Shown here one piece after another: positions 8,241 to 16,773 of a stretch of 64,000 bases of DNA; position 1 is the first letter of the stretch; the number at the start of each line of letters is the position of its first letter. The notes under the pieces were generated by a model. That model was not told the origin of the DNA and ran no database searches. It was given only the letters and a program-made list of their open reading frames with translations. A program made the translations under genes and the position numbers. The stretch is from Microbulbifer pacificus (GTDB taxonomy: Bacteria > Pseudomonadota > Gammaproteobacteria > Pseudomonadales > Cellvibrionaceae): the NCBI RefSeq assembly GCF_002959965.1, contig NZ_PREV01000026.1:1801001-1865000 (forward strand). The letters are read 5' to 3'.

Positions 8241-10985
8241 ATGAGCAATGACAAAAATACCGCCGCACCGCTGATCCTGGTCGACGGCTCCTCCTATCTC
8301 TATCGCGCCTTCCACGCCCTGCCGCCGCTCGCCACCAGCAAGGGCCAGCCCACCGGTGCCGTGCGCGGCGTGATCTCCATGCTGCGCAAGCACCTGAAGG
8401 AGCACCCGGACAGTCCGGTGGTGGTGGTGTTCGATGCCAAGGGCAAAACCTTTCGCGACGAGCTGTTCGCCGAGTACAAGTCCCACCGTCCGCCGATGCC
8501 CGACGACCTGCGCGCGCAGATCCAGCCGATCCACGACATCATCGACGCCATGGGCCTGCCGCGGCTGGTGATCGAAGGCGTGGAAGCGGACGATGTGATT
8601 GGTACCCTGGCGCTGCAGGGCGCAGCGCAGGGCATGGACGTGATCATCTCCACCGGCGACAAGGACATGGCGCAGCTGGTGCGCCCCGGCGTAACCCTGG
8701 TAAACACCATGTCCAACACCGTGCTGGATGTGGATGGTGTGAAAGAAAAGTTTGGCGTGGGCCCGGAGCTGATCATCGACTTCCTCGCGCTGATGGGCGA
8801 CAAGGTGGACAACATCCCCGGCGTACCCGGTGTGGGTGAGAAGACCGCGCTGGCGTTGCTGCAGAATCTCGGCAGCCTCAAAGATATCTACGCGAACCTG
8901 GATGCAATCGCCTCGGTCAATGTGCGTGGTGCCAAAACTCTCGGCAAGAAAATGGAGGAGCACCGGGACGCGGCGGAGATGTCCTACGTACTTGCCACCA
9001 TCAAGACCGATGTGGAAATGGACTATCAGCCACAGGCGCTGGCCAATGGCGATCCGGACACGGACAAGCTGCGCGAGCTGTTCACCGAGCTGGAATTCCG
9101 CAGCTGGGTAGATGAGCTCGGCGGCGGCGAAGCGGCGGAGTCCGCGGTGGAAGCGCTGACGGTAGAGCGCAACTACAGCGTCATTCTCGATGAAAAAGAA
9201 CTGGATACCTGGCTGGAAAAATTGAAGCGGGCCGAGGTGTTCGCGTTCGACACCGAGACCACCAGCCTCAATTACATGCAGGCGAAGCTGGTGGGTGTGA
9301 GCTTCGCGGTGGAGGCCGGTGAGGCCGCTTACCTGCCGCTTGCGCACGACTATATGGGTGCACCCGCGCAGATCGACTTCGATAGTGCGCTGGCCAAACT
9401 GAAGCTCATTCTCGAAGACGAGCAATACCGAAAAGTCGGCCAGAATCTCAAATACGACAGCCATATCCTCGCCAACTACGACATCGAACTGCGCGGTATC
9501 GCCCGCGACACCATGCTCGAATCCTACGTGTTGAACAGCACCGCCAGCCGTCACGATATGGACAGCCTGGCGCAACTGTATCTCGGTGAAACCACGATCA
9601 AGTTCGAGGATATCGCCGGCAAGGGCGCCAAGCAGCTCACCTTCAACCAGATCGAACTGGACAAGGCCGGTCCCTACGCGGCGGAAGATGCGGATATCAC
9701 TTTGCGTCTGCACCGCGAACTGAGCGCTCGTCTCGACAAGGAACCGAGCCTGGCGAGGGTTCTCGACGAGATCGAAATGCCGCTGGTACCGGTTCTGACC
9801 CGCATCGAGCGCAACGGGGCCTACATCGACGCAGCGATGCTGAAAAAGCAGTCGGTGGAGCTGGAGCAGAAAATGCGCGAACTGGAACAGCTGGCGTACG
9901 CGGAGGCGGGCGAGGAGTTCAACCTCGGTTCCACCAAGCAGCTCGGCACCATCCTGTTTGAAAAACTGCAGATTCCGGTGATCAAGAAAACCCCGAAGGG
10001 CGCGCCCTCCACCGCGGAACCGGTACTTCAGGAACTGGCGCTGTCGCACCGCCTGCCCGCGCTGATCATGCAGTACCGCGGAATGGCGAAACTGAAAAAC
10101 ACCTACACCGACAAGCTGCCGCTGATGATCGACCCGGCCACCGGCCGCGTGCACACCTCCTACCATCAGGCGGTAGCCGCCACCGGCCGTCTGTCATCGT
10201 CGGACCCGAACCTGCAGAACATTCCGATCCGCACCGAAGAGGGCCGTCGCATCCGCCAGGCGTTTGTGGCCGACCCGCGCATCAATGGCGGCAGCGCCAT
10301 TGTGGCTGCGGACTACTCGCAGATCGAGCTGCGCATCATGGCGCACCTGTCCGGTGACAAGGGGCTGCTGGATGCCTTCGCCGAGGGTGCGGATATTCAC
10401 CGCGCGACTGCCGCGGAGGTGTTTGAAGTGCCGGTGGATGAAGTCAGTGATGAACAGCGTCGCCGCGCCAAGGCGATCAACTTCGGCCTGATCTACGGCA
10501 TGAGCGCATTCGGCCTCGCCAAGCAGCTGGATATTCCGCGCGCGGACGCACAGACCTATATCGACCGCTACTTCGCGCGCTACCCCGGGGTGCTCGCGTA
10601 CATGGAAAATACCCGCAAGCAGGCCGCGGACAGGGGCTATGTGGAAACGCTGTTTGGCCGCCGCCTGTATCTGCCGGAGATCAATTCGCGCAACGCCATG
10701 CAACGCCAGGCCGCCGAGCGCACCGCGATCAACGCACCGATGCAGGGCACCGCAGCGGACATCATCAAGCGCGCGATGATTGCGGTGGACGGCTGGTTGC
10801 GGGAGAAAAAACTCAAGACCCGTCTGATCATGCAGGTGCACGATGAACTGGTACTGGAAGTACCGGCGGATGAGCGCGAACAGGTGGTGCAGCGGATTCC
10901 GGAACTGATGCAGGGCGCGGCGAAACTGGATGTACCACTGATTGCAGATCTGGGAGAGGGTGCGAACTGGGATGAGGCGCATTAA
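8241..10985 (+). CDS. polA: DNA polymerase I
   Basis: Fills gaps in repair and removes RNA primers during replication. From the ATG at 8241 (MSNDKN) the protein is 914 residues, close to the E. coli length. The 5'-3' exonuclease domain covers about residues 1-290 ([33 protein letters not shown]). The 3'-5' exonuclease keeps its catalytic [10 protein letters not shown], so proofreading should work. The polymerase domain has motif [17 protein letters not shown], the O helix [15 protein letters not shown] and motif [10 protein letters not shown]. As in many gammaproteobacteria it is followed by a small-RNA region and then engB on the opposite strand. Confidence 0.97.
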   Translation: MSNDKNTAAPLILVDGSSYLYRAFHALPPLATSKGQPTGAVRGVISMLRKHLKEHPDSPVVVVFDAKGKTFRDELFAEYKSHRPPMPDDLRAQIQPIHDIIDAMGLPRLVIEGVEADDVIGTLALQGAAQGMDVIISTGDKDMAQLVRPGVTLVNTMSNTVLDVDGVKEKFGVGPELIIDFLALMGDKVDNIPGVPGVGEKTALALLQNLGSLKDIYANLDAIASVNVRGAKTLGKKMEEHRDAAEMSYVLATIKTDVEMDYQPQALANGDPDTDKLRELFTELEFRSWVDELGGGEAAESAVEALTVERNYSVILDEKELDTWLEKLKRAEVFAFDTETTSLNYMQAKLVGVSFAVEAGEAAYLPLAHDYMGAPAQIDFDSALAKLKLILEDEQYRKVGQNLKYDSHILANYDIELRGIARDTMLESYVLNSTASRHDMDSLAQLYLGETTIKFEDIAGKGAKQLTFNQIELDKAGPYAAEDADITLRLHRELSARLDKEPSLARVLDEIEMPLVPVLTRIERNGAYIDAAMLKKQSVELEQKMRELEQLAYAEAGEEFNLGSTKQLGTILFEKLQIPVIKKTPKGAPSTAEPVLQELALSHRLPALIMQYRGMAKLKNTYTDKLPLMIDPATGRVHTSYHQAVAATGRLSSSDPNLQNIPIRTEEGRRIRQAFVADPRINGGSAIVAADYSQIELRIMAHLSGDKGLLDAFAEGADIHRATAAEVFEVPVDEVSDEQRRRAKAINFGLIYGMSAFGLAKQLDIPRADAQTYIDRYFARYPGVLAYMENTRKQAADRGYVETLFGRRLYLPEINSRNAMQRQAAERTAINAPMQGTAADIIKRAMIAVDGWLREKKLKTRLIMQVHDELVLEVPADEREQVVQRIPELMQGAAKLDVPLIADLGEGANWDEAH

Positions 10986-11059
10986 ATGTAAGCGTCCCGG
11001 AACTTGGATGCGAAGGCGCCGTCACAGAGTCCTGTTTCAGGGCGCCACAAAAAATTTTT

Positions 11060-11194
11060 AGATTTTTTTCAGAATCGGCGGAACTACCCGAAAACGGGGC
11101 TCTCTAAGAAGCAGATCGTTGGATTGCAACATCATCCCCAAAGCTTAGTCAGAAGCCCCTCGCCCCGAGACTACCCCCATCGGGGCTTTTTTTT
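11060..11194 (+). ncRNA. Candidate small RNA downstream of polA (Spot 42/ErsA position)
   Basis: The stretch after the polA stop begins with an AT-rich tract (about 11045-11070) and ends at a strong terminator at 11162-11194. Inside are a short CCCG-AAAA-CGGG hairpin near 11088 and an unpaired C-rich segment (CATCCCCAAAG). The locus between polA and engB is where enterobacteria encode Spot 42 and P. aeruginosa encodes ErsA; that synteny is the main argument. The 5' end is not defined and no primary-sequence match to either RNA is claimed. Confidence 0.45.
11162..11194 (+). terminator. Intrinsic terminator
   Basis: Perfect 7-bp stem GCCCCGA/TCGGGGC with an 11-base C-rich loop (GACTACCCCCA), followed by eight T residues. 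It could end polA transcription or a separate small RNA. Confidence 0.85.
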
Positions 11195-11319
11195 GCCTGA
11201 ATTTTGATCCCTCGCCGATGCCTGCGTTTACCAATTGCACGCGAGCGCGGGTTTTTGATTATCTGCGAGGAATAAAGTCTCAGAACAGAAATAATTTGCC
11301 CTCTATAAGGGCAGTTGTG

Positions 11320-11542
11320 GGATATAGTTTCGGGATCCGAAAGCGGCGAAAAAAGTGGGGAACCTTCGCCGGTTAGCTTAGTCTTTGTACTGAAGGAAAT
11401 GCATTGGGATCAATGCATCGGATGCAGTGGAATTTGGGTGAGAACCCAAGGATGCGCCCGTCCCCCTGGGCGCATTCCCCAAGTGCCCATCCCCAAGGGC
11501 ACTGACCCCTGGCCGGCAGCTGCAATCTGCCGGCTTTTTTTT
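11320..11542 (+). ncRNA. Candidate structured small RNA with repeated GGA motifs and C-rich loops
   Basis: A run of five perfect hairpins followed by a terminator: CGGCGAA/TTCGCCG (11344-11371), ATGCATTG-GGAT-CAATGCAT (11399-11418), TTGGGT-GAGA-ACCCAA (11434-11449), TGCGCCC/GGGCGCA (11453-11474, loop GTCCCCCT), AGTGCCC/GGGCACT (11482-11503, loop ATCCCCAA), and the terminator at 11512-11542. The 5' 135 bases hold eight GGA triplets, one in a tetraloop-like hairpin loop, which is a hallmark of CsrA/RsmA-sequestering RNAs. The 3' half has C-rich loops of the kind that pair with Shine-Dalgarno sequences. A TATAGT hexamer at 11323-11328 may be a -10, which would put the start near 11335. No coding frame fits. 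Confidence 0.5.
11512..11542 (+). terminator. Intrinsic terminator
   Basis: Perfect 8-bp stem GCCGGCAG/CTGCCGGC with a 7-base loop and eight T residues after it, ending the hairpin-rich region. Confidence 0.87.
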
Positions 11543-11706
11543 GCCCGTTTTTCTCTACCCATCTTTCCGCAAGGTCATACCCTGCCCGATTTGTCGCATG
11601 TCCGTGAGTCGCCTCACCGGGCCTGTCCTGATAATTCGGGCGCTCAGTTTCAGTTTAGTAGAAATCTGGCGGCGCAAGCCTCGCGCGCGGTGATCTGGCT
11701 ATTTCC

Positions 11707-11733
11707 TATCATTGTAAATGATAATATTTCTCA
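11707..11733. promoter_or_regulatory. Overlapping Fur boxes
   Basis: Two overlapping Fur-like palindromes: TATCATT-GTA-AATGATA (11707-11723, perfect) and TGATAAT-A-TTTCTCA (11719-11733), the latter matching 12 of 14 positions of the 7-1-7 Fur consensus. They lie about 55-75 bases before the GTG at 11785 and overlap a possible -10 (GATAAT). This predicts iron-repressed expression of the downstream gene. Confidence 0.65.
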
Positions 11734-11784
11734 TTAACATGGTTGGTGATTTGGCTATGTCAGTGTTTGCAATGAGGAGCTGCC

Positions 11785-12255
11785 GTGAACCTGAGATTTC
11801 TGTGTGCCAACCACCGCCTGTGGTTGATGAGTGATACCCGCCGCGCGGAACAGGCGTGGCAGGACTGGCTGGAGCGGGGGAATCTGCTGTGCGAGGAGGG
11901 GCAGTACGCACAGGCGGTGCCGTTTCTCGGTTGCGCCTTTGAACTGGCGGATTTCCTGTTAAGCGAGCGTGCGCCGGGTTTTTCGGTGGCGGTGATGCGC
12001 TTTACCGATAGCGCGCGTCTGCTGATGGAAGCCTATCGCCAACGCGGCGAGAGCGGTCACGCCAACTACGTGCTGGTGACATCCAGTTCGCGACTGGCGC
12101 GGGAGCTGGCAGATCGATCCCACTACCAGCTGACCGCCGATTGCATCCGCACCCTCTCGGCAGGCGCTGCGATTGCGAGCGCTTACTCCGCGCCGCCGTC
12201 CTCCCGATCTCCCTCCGTACTCCCGGCTCCCTCAATGGGCAGCGCCAGCCAGTGA
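11785..12255 (+). CDS. Small protein of unknown function, probably Fur-regulated
   Basis: A 156-residue protein starting at GTG 11785 with GAGGAG seven bases ahead. It has no signal peptide or transmembrane helix. The middle is helical and TPR-like in look ([40 protein letters not shown]), with the A-x-F-x2-A spacing of repeat helices, and a second Arg-rich helical part follows. I do not recognise a named family. The strong Fur boxes upstream suggest a role in iron limitation. Its last 73 bases overlap the end of convergent engB, and those residues (Ser/Pro-rich) look unconserved, so the functional part is probably the first 130 residues. Confidence 0.7.
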   Translation: MNLRFLCANHRLWLMSDTRRAEQAWQDWLERGNLLCEEGQYAQAVPFLGCAFELADFLLSERAPGFSVAVMRFTDSARLLMEAYRQRGESGHANYVLVTSSSRLARELADRSHYQLTADCIRTLSAGAAIASAYSAPPSSRSPSVLPAPSMGSASQ

Positions 12256-12857
12256 TTCAACCGCTGTTCGAGCTTTTCGAGGCCCTGGCGTTTGGTGGCG
12301 GAGAAGGTCTGCACCGTGACGTTGGTGTAGAGATCGAGCGCCTTCAGCTCCTTTTCCACCGCGAAGCGCGCGTTATTGGCGGGGCCATTCTTCAATTTGT
12401 CGGCTTTGGTCAGCAGGATATGCGCCGGCAGACCAGAGCTGACCGCCCAGGTCAGCATGTGCAGGTCAAATTCCTTCAGCGGCTGGCGGATATCCATCAG
12501 TAACACCAGGCCCTTGAGGCAGCGGCGCTGCTCCAGATAGAAGGCGAGGTGGCGCTGCCACTCATCCTTCATGGAGCGGGTGACCTTGGCATAGCCGTAG
12601 CCGGGCAGGTCCACCAGACGCTGGCTTTCCCCCAAGGAGAAGAAGTTGATCAGCTGGGTGCGCCCTGGGGTTTTTGAGGTGCGCGCCAGCTTGCCGTTAT
12701 TGGTGAGCGCGTTGATGGCGCTGGACTTGCCCGCATTGGAGCGGCCGGCGAACGCCACTTCGGCACCGGAATCCTCCGGACACTCGGCGATGGTGGGCGC
12801 GCTGGTGAGAAATTGCGCGCGGCGGTAATTGATTTGTTCTGGATTGGATTCGGACAT
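12183..12857 (-). CDS. engB: Ribosome biogenesis GTPase EngB/YihA (YsxC)
   Basis: TRAFAC-class GTPase needed for 50S subunit assembly. In the 224-residue protein the G1 motif [10 protein letters not shown]2 region [13 protein letters not shown]3 VDLPGYG, G4 TKAD and G5 SATKRQG are all visible in the expected order. The N-terminal [14 protein letters not shown] is typical of the family. The start is the ATG at 12857. The polA-engB neighbourhood is conserved across gammaproteobacteria. The C-terminal acidic Ser/Gly tail overlaps the convergent gene at 11785-12255. Confidence 0.96.
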   Translation of the reverse strand: MSESNPEQINYRRAQFLTSAPTIAECPEDSGAEVAFAGRSNAGKSSAINALTNNGKLARTSKTPGRTQLINFFSLGESQRLVDLPGYGYAKVTRSMKDEWQRHLAFYLEQRRCLKGLVLLMDIRQPLKEFDLHMLTWAVSSGLPAHILLTKADKLKNGPANNARFAVEKELKALDLYTNVTVQTFSATKRQGLEKLEQRLNHWLALPIEGAGSTEGDREDGGAE

Positions 12858-12892
12858 GAGCCTTCCCGGTACACTCAGATGGCGCGCAAGTA

Positions 12893-12898
12893 TATAAT
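12893..12898 (+). promoter_or_regulatory. Candidate -10 hexamer for cytochrome c4
   Basis: A consensus TATAAT lies about 95 bases ahead of the cytochrome c4 start in the divergent engB intergenic region. The -35 at 17 bases upstream (TACACT) is poor, so the promoter call rests on the -10 alone. Confidence 0.4.
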
Positions 12899-12993
12899 GC
12901 CGCGGTTTTATCGTCGCTGATGGCTGCCGGGCGTATGGTTGCTGCCAGCAACGAAGATCGGATGCAAAACTTCAGCGCGCAACAGGACGACGT

Positions 12994-13644
12994 ATGAACA
13001 GCATTATAAAGAAGGCCGCTCTGGCTTTGGGGATGGTGGCATTTGCCCAGGTAGGGCACGCCGCCGGTGACGCCAGTGCGGGGCAAGCCAAGGCGGCGGT
13101 TTGCGCTGCGTGCCACGGTGCGGACGGCAACAGCCCGGCACCGACCTTTCCGAAAATCGCCGGCCTCGGTGAAAAGTATCTGCTCAAGCAAATGCACGAT
13201 ATCAAGGATGGCGCGCGCAAGGTGCCGGAAATGACGGGCTTGCTGGACAACCTGAGCGATCAGGACATGGCCGATGTGGCCGCCTACTTTGCCTCCCAGA
13301 ACATCCAGTTGTCCGGTTCTGAGTCGTTTTCGGTCATGCTGAACAACGGCGATAACGTCGATGGCCTGGCGCTGGGCCGCAAGGTTTTCCGTGCGGGTAA
13401 CCCGACCACCAACGTACCCGCGTGTATGGGCTGCCACTCTCCCACCGGCCAGGGCAATGCCCCCGCAGGCTATCCGCGCCTGTCCGGCCAGTACGCCGAG
13501 TATGTGGAAAAGCAGCTGAAGGCTTTCCGCGAAGGTACTCGCGCCAATGACGGCGACACCCGCGTCATGCGCAGTGTGGCGCAACAGTTGTCCGACGCCG
13601 AGATCAAGGCGGTCGCCAACTATATTGCCGGTCTGACCGAGTAA
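12994..13644 (+). CDS. Diheme cytochrome c4
   Basis: Periplasmic electron carrier that donates electrons to terminal oxidases. The 216-residue precursor has a signal peptide ending at about residue 23 (AQVGHA). There are two class I cytochrome c domains, each with a heme-binding motif: C37-A-A-C40-H41 and C144-M-G-C147-H148. Candidate axial methionines are in KVPEMTG and TRVMRSV. The repeated motif layout (SAGQAKAAVCAACHGADG, then ACMGCHSPTG) is that of cytochrome c4. It fits with the oxidase assembly genes at the left of the window. A strong hairpin follows the stop. Confidence 0.93.
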   Translation: MNSIIKKAALALGMVAFAQVGHAAGDASAGQAKAAVCAACHGADGNSPAPTFPKIAGLGEKYLLKQMHDIKDGARKVPEMTGLLDNLSDQDMADVAAYFASQNIQLSGSESFSVMLNNGDNVDGLALGRKVFRAGNPTTNVPACMGCHSPTGQGNAPAGYPRLSGQYAEYVEKQLKAFREGTRANDGDTRVMRSVAQQLSDAEIKAVANYIAGLTE

Positions 13645-13665
13645 TCGAGAGTCTGTCAGCGCACA

Positions 13666-13695
13666 AAGGCCGGTCACTGACCGGCCTTGCTGTTT
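13666..13695 (+). terminator. Terminator after cytochrome c4
   Basis: Inverted repeat AAGGCCGGTCA/TGACCGGCCTT (13666-13676 and 13678-13688) followed by TGCTGTTT. The T tract is interrupted, so termination may be moderate. Confidence 0.65.
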
Positions 13696-13837
13696 CTGGA
13701 GTCGCCGTTTACGGGCGTCGGGTTGCACCGCCACCGTGGAACTTCAATAATTCGCACGGTCTATATTCAGGCTGGCGTCAGCTACCCAAGCGGACAATGC
13801 CCGCCGTAAACAGAATAAAAGTTTGGAGTAACTACCT

Positions 13838-14515
13838 ATGAGAGCCGTTGTCGCCCTTTTTACCATGCTGTTGAGCCTCGCGGCCTGCGCACAGGATACC
13901 CCGGGAAAATTCAATGCTGGCGAGTACTATGAAGTACTGCCCCAGGCCGTAGCCCAGGACGACAAAAGCAAGATCGAGGTGACCGAGCTCTTCTGGTATG
14001 GCTGTGGCCACTGCTACCACTTCGAAGCACCACTGAAGAAATGGCAGAAAGAGATGCCCGCCGATGTGGCACTGGTGAAGATCCCGGCGATCTGGCAGCC
14101 GGTTATGGAAATCCACGCGCGCCTGTTTTACGTCGCGGAAGCCATGGGCGTGTTGGACAAGGTGCACGATCCGATCTTCAGCGCCATCGCCCAGCAGCGC
14201 AAAATGTTTGCCACCCGCGACGGTCGCGAATGGAAAGCGGACGATGCCGCCATCGCCGAGCTGTTCGACAAGAACGGCGCCGACGGCGCCAAGGCCGTGA
14301 AGCTGATGAATTCCTTTGCCATCAACAGCAAGATCAAACAGGGGCAGGCCAAACAGCGCGCCTACAAGCTCTCCGGAACCCCGGAGATGGTGGTGGCGGG
14401 TAAATACCGTGTCAGCACATCCCTGCCGGGCTACAAGGGCAAGTCCGACGGCCAGCAGATCATGTTGCAGGTGGTGGACTACCTGGTGGAGAAAGAGCGC
14501 GCCGAGAAGGGCTGA
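13838..14515 (+). CDS. dsbA: Thiol:disulfide interchange protein DsbA
   Basis: Introduces disulfide bonds into exported proteins. In this 225-residue thioredoxin-fold protein the active site is C56-G-H-C59 in LFWYGCGHCYHFE, close to E. coli CPHC. The cis-proline loop SGTPEMVV lies near the C-terminus, and the long helical insertion characteristic of DsbA is present. The leader reads MRAVVALFTMLLSLAACAQ, which contains a lipobox-like LAAC (C17). The protein may therefore be a lipoprotein rather than soluble; cleavage after CA-Q would be the conventional alternative. It stands alone, with its own terminator. Confidence 0.93.
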   Translation: MRAVVALFTMLLSLAACAQDTPGKFNAGEYYEVLPQAVAQDDKSKIEVTELFWYGCGHCYHFEAPLKKWQKEMPADVALVKIPAIWQPVMEIHARLFYVAEAMGVLDKVHDPIFSAIAQQRKMFATRDGREWKADDAAIAELFDKNGADGAKAVKLMNSFAINSKIKQGQAKQRAYKLSGTPEMVVAGKYRVSTSLPGYKGKSDGQQIMLQVVDYLVEKERAEKG

Positions 14516-14533
14516 TCGCTCCCCACACCGAAA

Positions 14534-14557
14534 CCCCGCCTCGCGCGGGGTTTTTTG
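14534..14557 (+). terminator. Terminator after dsbA
   Basis: Stem CCCCGC/GCGGGG (14534-14539 and 14545-14550) with a short GC-rich loop and six T residues, 18 bases after the dsbA stop. Confidence 0.82.
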
Positions 14558-14653
14558 TATCCGACCTCCTGACTCCCCTGCGGGTGTGGCGGCTGCTACG
14601 CTAAAGCGGGGTACCGTAAAAAATTCCGCCAGCATGGATTTCGCGTTCTTCGC

Positions 14654-15850
14654 ATGACCCGACACTGCCCGTCACCCACCGTCGCATTGCTGTTGTCCCT
14701 GTGGATCTGGGTCGCCCCGGTGTGGGCACAGCAACAGCTTCCCGACAGAAAGAGCGAGCAGGACAACGCCGCAAAAGCGGTGAGCCTGCTGTCGTTTGTC
14801 GCCGTCGATTATCCCGAAGCGGTGGAAGGCGATGTCATCCGCGATCGCAAGCTGTATCGCCAGCAACAGAACAATGTCGATGTCGCCGGTGCCCTGCTGC
14901 AGCAGTTGCCGGACAAACCCGGTCGCGCCCAGCTGCAGGACAGCCTCCGGGAACTCACCCAGTTGATCGCCGACCGCGCCGCACCGGATCTGGTGCGGCG
15001 GCGCGCCAATACCGCTGCTGACCGCCTGGCCGCGTTGTACCAGCTGCCGCGCTCGCCGGCGGAATCCCTGCCATCCAGCGACGAGGCCCGGGTGTTGTAC
15101 CGGGATCGCTGCAGCCAGTGCCACGGTGTACAGGGTGACGCCGCACAACCGGAGCGGCGCCTCGACGATCCGGTACGCATGGCCAATCTGAGCCTGTACG
15201 ACTTCTATAACGTACTCGAACCCACCCGCAACGACGCCCACGACGCGGCCATCGACAGCGATCTCAGCAGTCGCCAGCGCTGGGCGCTCGCGGTGATGGT
15301 CGCCGGCTTCTCCGCACCCGAAATTGCGCCCGCCCCGCGGCTCGCGGAAAAATACCCGGCGCTTGTGGGGCTGCCGGGCATGGCCATCCTGCGGCCCGCT
15401 GAACTTCCGGAAGAAGCGCGCAACTCGCTGATGTGGTGGCGCGCCCATCCGGTGGAAACGCGCCACCTGCAACACCCCCTCGCGCGTGCCGCCGGTTTGC
15501 TGTATCTGGCACAGACCGCCTACCGCGGCGGTGACATCGCCAGCGCTTACCACCAACTGATGCTCGGTCTGCGTGATGGCTATCTCGAATCCCGCCCGCA
15601 GCTGGCGGAGAGAAACCCCGCGCTCGCCGCGCAACTGGACGAACAGTGGCGGGATCTGCGCGGTGCCATTCTGGACCAGGCGCCTACCAACGAAGTCATC
15701 GAGAAATTCCAGCGCCTGCTGAGCAATGTCGTGCGCGCCCGTGAACAGCTGCAGCCGAGCTCTGGCAGTGGGATTTACGGCTGGGGTGCGCTGCTGTTCA
15801 TCGCCGCCCTCTGCCTCGGTGCGCTGCTGTGGTACCGGTTGCGGCGATGA
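14654..15850 (+). CDS. Periplasmic cytochrome c protein resembling the N-terminal region of FTR1-type iron permeases
   Basis: A 398-residue protein with a signal peptide (cleavage after VWA, residue 25), one heme c site C153-S-Q-C156-H157 and a single C-terminal transmembrane helix (about residues 375-395) ending in LRR. The opening AKAVSLLSFVAVDYPEAV and the spacing to the heme site match the cytochrome c-like leader of FTR1-family iron permeases, but no permease helices with REXXE motifs follow. Instead there is a soluble helical region that recalls the periplasmic part of such fusions. It is therefore probably an anchored redox partner, perhaps for iron oxidation or uptake; the exact role is unknown. 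No ribosome site is obvious at the ATG. Confidence 0.72.
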   Translation: MTRHCPSPTVALLLSLWIWVAPVWAQQQLPDRKSEQDNAAKAVSLLSFVAVDYPEAVEGDVIRDRKLYRQQQNNVDVAGALLQQLPDKPGRAQLQDSLRELTQLIADRAAPDLVRRRANTAADRLAALYQLPRSPAESLPSSDEARVLYRDRCSQCHGVQGDAAQPERRLDDPVRMANLSLYDFYNVLEPTRNDAHDAAIDSDLSSRQRWALAVMVAGFSAPEIAPAPRLAEKYPALVGLPGMAILRPAELPEEARNSLMWWRAHPVETRHLQHPLARAAGLLYLAQTAYRGGDIASAYHQLMLGLRDGYLESRPQLAERNPALAAQLDEQWRDLRGAILDQAPTNEVIEKFQRLLSNVVRAREQLQPSSGSGIYGWGALLFIAALCLGALLWYRLRR

Positions 15851-16072
15851 GCGCGCGGCGTGAAGAACGGCAAAAAAATTGATGACGGGGAGGAAGATAC
15901 CGCCGAGAAACCGTTCGAAAACGGAGCCCTGTTCCATGCGCCATAGTGTGGTCTGGCGCGGAAACAAAGAATTTTGTCGTTTCCGCTGCCACAGTTGAGA
16001 TTTGCGTCTAGGCTTTTAATTAGGTTGTGCAAATAACCGCCAGTCGTAGAACCCAACAGAGAAGAGTGCCGC

Positions 16073-16618
16073 ATGAAGTTGTTGCGTCAGATGTCCTTCC
16101 GTCCCGTTCTCCTATCCCTGCTGCAAGCCTACGCTCTCGTGCTGGCAGTGTTTCTTCTCCTTCCCGCCGTCACCTCCGCCCAGGAGCAGACCGAAGACCA
16201 GGCCGCTGCCCGCCAGTGGGCCGGCAACTGGCTTGTGGTCGGGCAGGGCGACGAACAGCTCGTATGGCAGCTCAAGGCCGATGGCACCGGGTTTGCCCAT
16301 GGCTTCCGCAAGGATGGCCAGCTCACCCACGGCTTCGCCATCTCCTGGCGTATCGAAGGCGATACCGTGCGCATCCGCACCGGCGGCACCCTGCACTGCA
16401 ACAGCGGTATGGTGTATGCGCAATTTACCGGTTGGAGCCCTGTCACCCTAGACTTCAACGTGATCGACGGTCGTCACTGGCGCCAGCACAACGGTGGCAT
16501 TCTCGCCTTCCAGCGCCGCCTGCCGAACTGGGAAACCCCCAACCATGGCGCCGAGTGTCCCAACCTGTACCGGGCAGACGACAAGGACACCCAGCAGACG
16601 GCCTCTGCGGGTAACTGA
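16073..16618 (+). CDS. Secreted hypothetical protein, paralogue of the next gene
   Basis: A 181-residue protein with a signal peptide ending PAVTSA (about residue 36). The mature part starts with a helical QTEDQAAARQWAG and then a beta-rich domain. The segment WAGNWLVVGQGDEQLVW and DGTGFAHGF is clearly related to WVGSWLISRDGEAQHVW and DGTGRSYAF in the next gene. The cysteine in GGTLHCNSG has a counterpart in RRIVCRGG, and both proteins end the domain with a Cys in a Pro-rich context (GAECPNL, DAPCPEF), so a conserved disulfide is plausible. The fold may be lipocalin-like, by the alternating strands, but no family is recognised. Ribosome site AGAAGAG precedes the ATG. Confidence 0.72.
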   Translation: MKLLRQMSFRPVLLSLLQAYALVLAVFLLLPAVTSAQEQTEDQAAARQWAGNWLVVGQGDEQLVWQLKADGTGFAHGFRKDGQLTHGFAISWRIEGDTVRIRTGGTLHCNSGMVYAQFTGWSPVTLDFNVIDGRHWRQHNGGILAFQRRLPNWETPNHGAECPNLYRADDKDTQQTASAGN

Positions 16619-16773
16619 TACGCCGCCTGGCTTTACAGGTCATGGCAACAGTGGCGCCGCGGTCAGAGTCCCTTCGCCAGCGCGGTCAGGTAAGACCCAC
16701 CGGCGATGGGGAGCTGCGGCTCCATCGACGAATTGAGTTTCAGGGACGAATAAAGCGCAAGCGGAGACCGGTT

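Larger units (their letters stand above)
10986..11784. other. Intergenic region polA-engB with structured RNAs and Fur box
   Basis: About 800 bases without a convincing protein gene. It contains two independent intrinsic terminators on the plus strand (11162-11194 and 11512-11542), each ending a hairpin-rich stretch, then an AT-rich promoter region with overlapping Fur-box palindromes before the small gene at 11785. Short open frames here have no ribosome sites or coding character. Confidence 0.7.

Noticed and set aside
8076..10166. 696-residue open frame on the minus strand across polA
   Set aside because: It is a shadow of the polA codon pattern; rich in His, Gln and Arg, no ribosome site and no domain, while polA is certain on the other strand.
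11230..11236. ACCAATT motif outside the alginate locus
   Set aside because: Single half-site without a palindromic partner, far from alginate genes; likely chance.
11315..11737. 140-residue open frame in the polA-engB region
   Set aside because: It runs straight through five hairpins and a terminator, has no ribosome site and unusual composition; RNA structure explains the region better.
14672..15967. 431-residue minus-strand frame across the cytochrome c gene
   Set aside because: No leader or domains; the plus-strand gene has a signal peptide and CxxCH.
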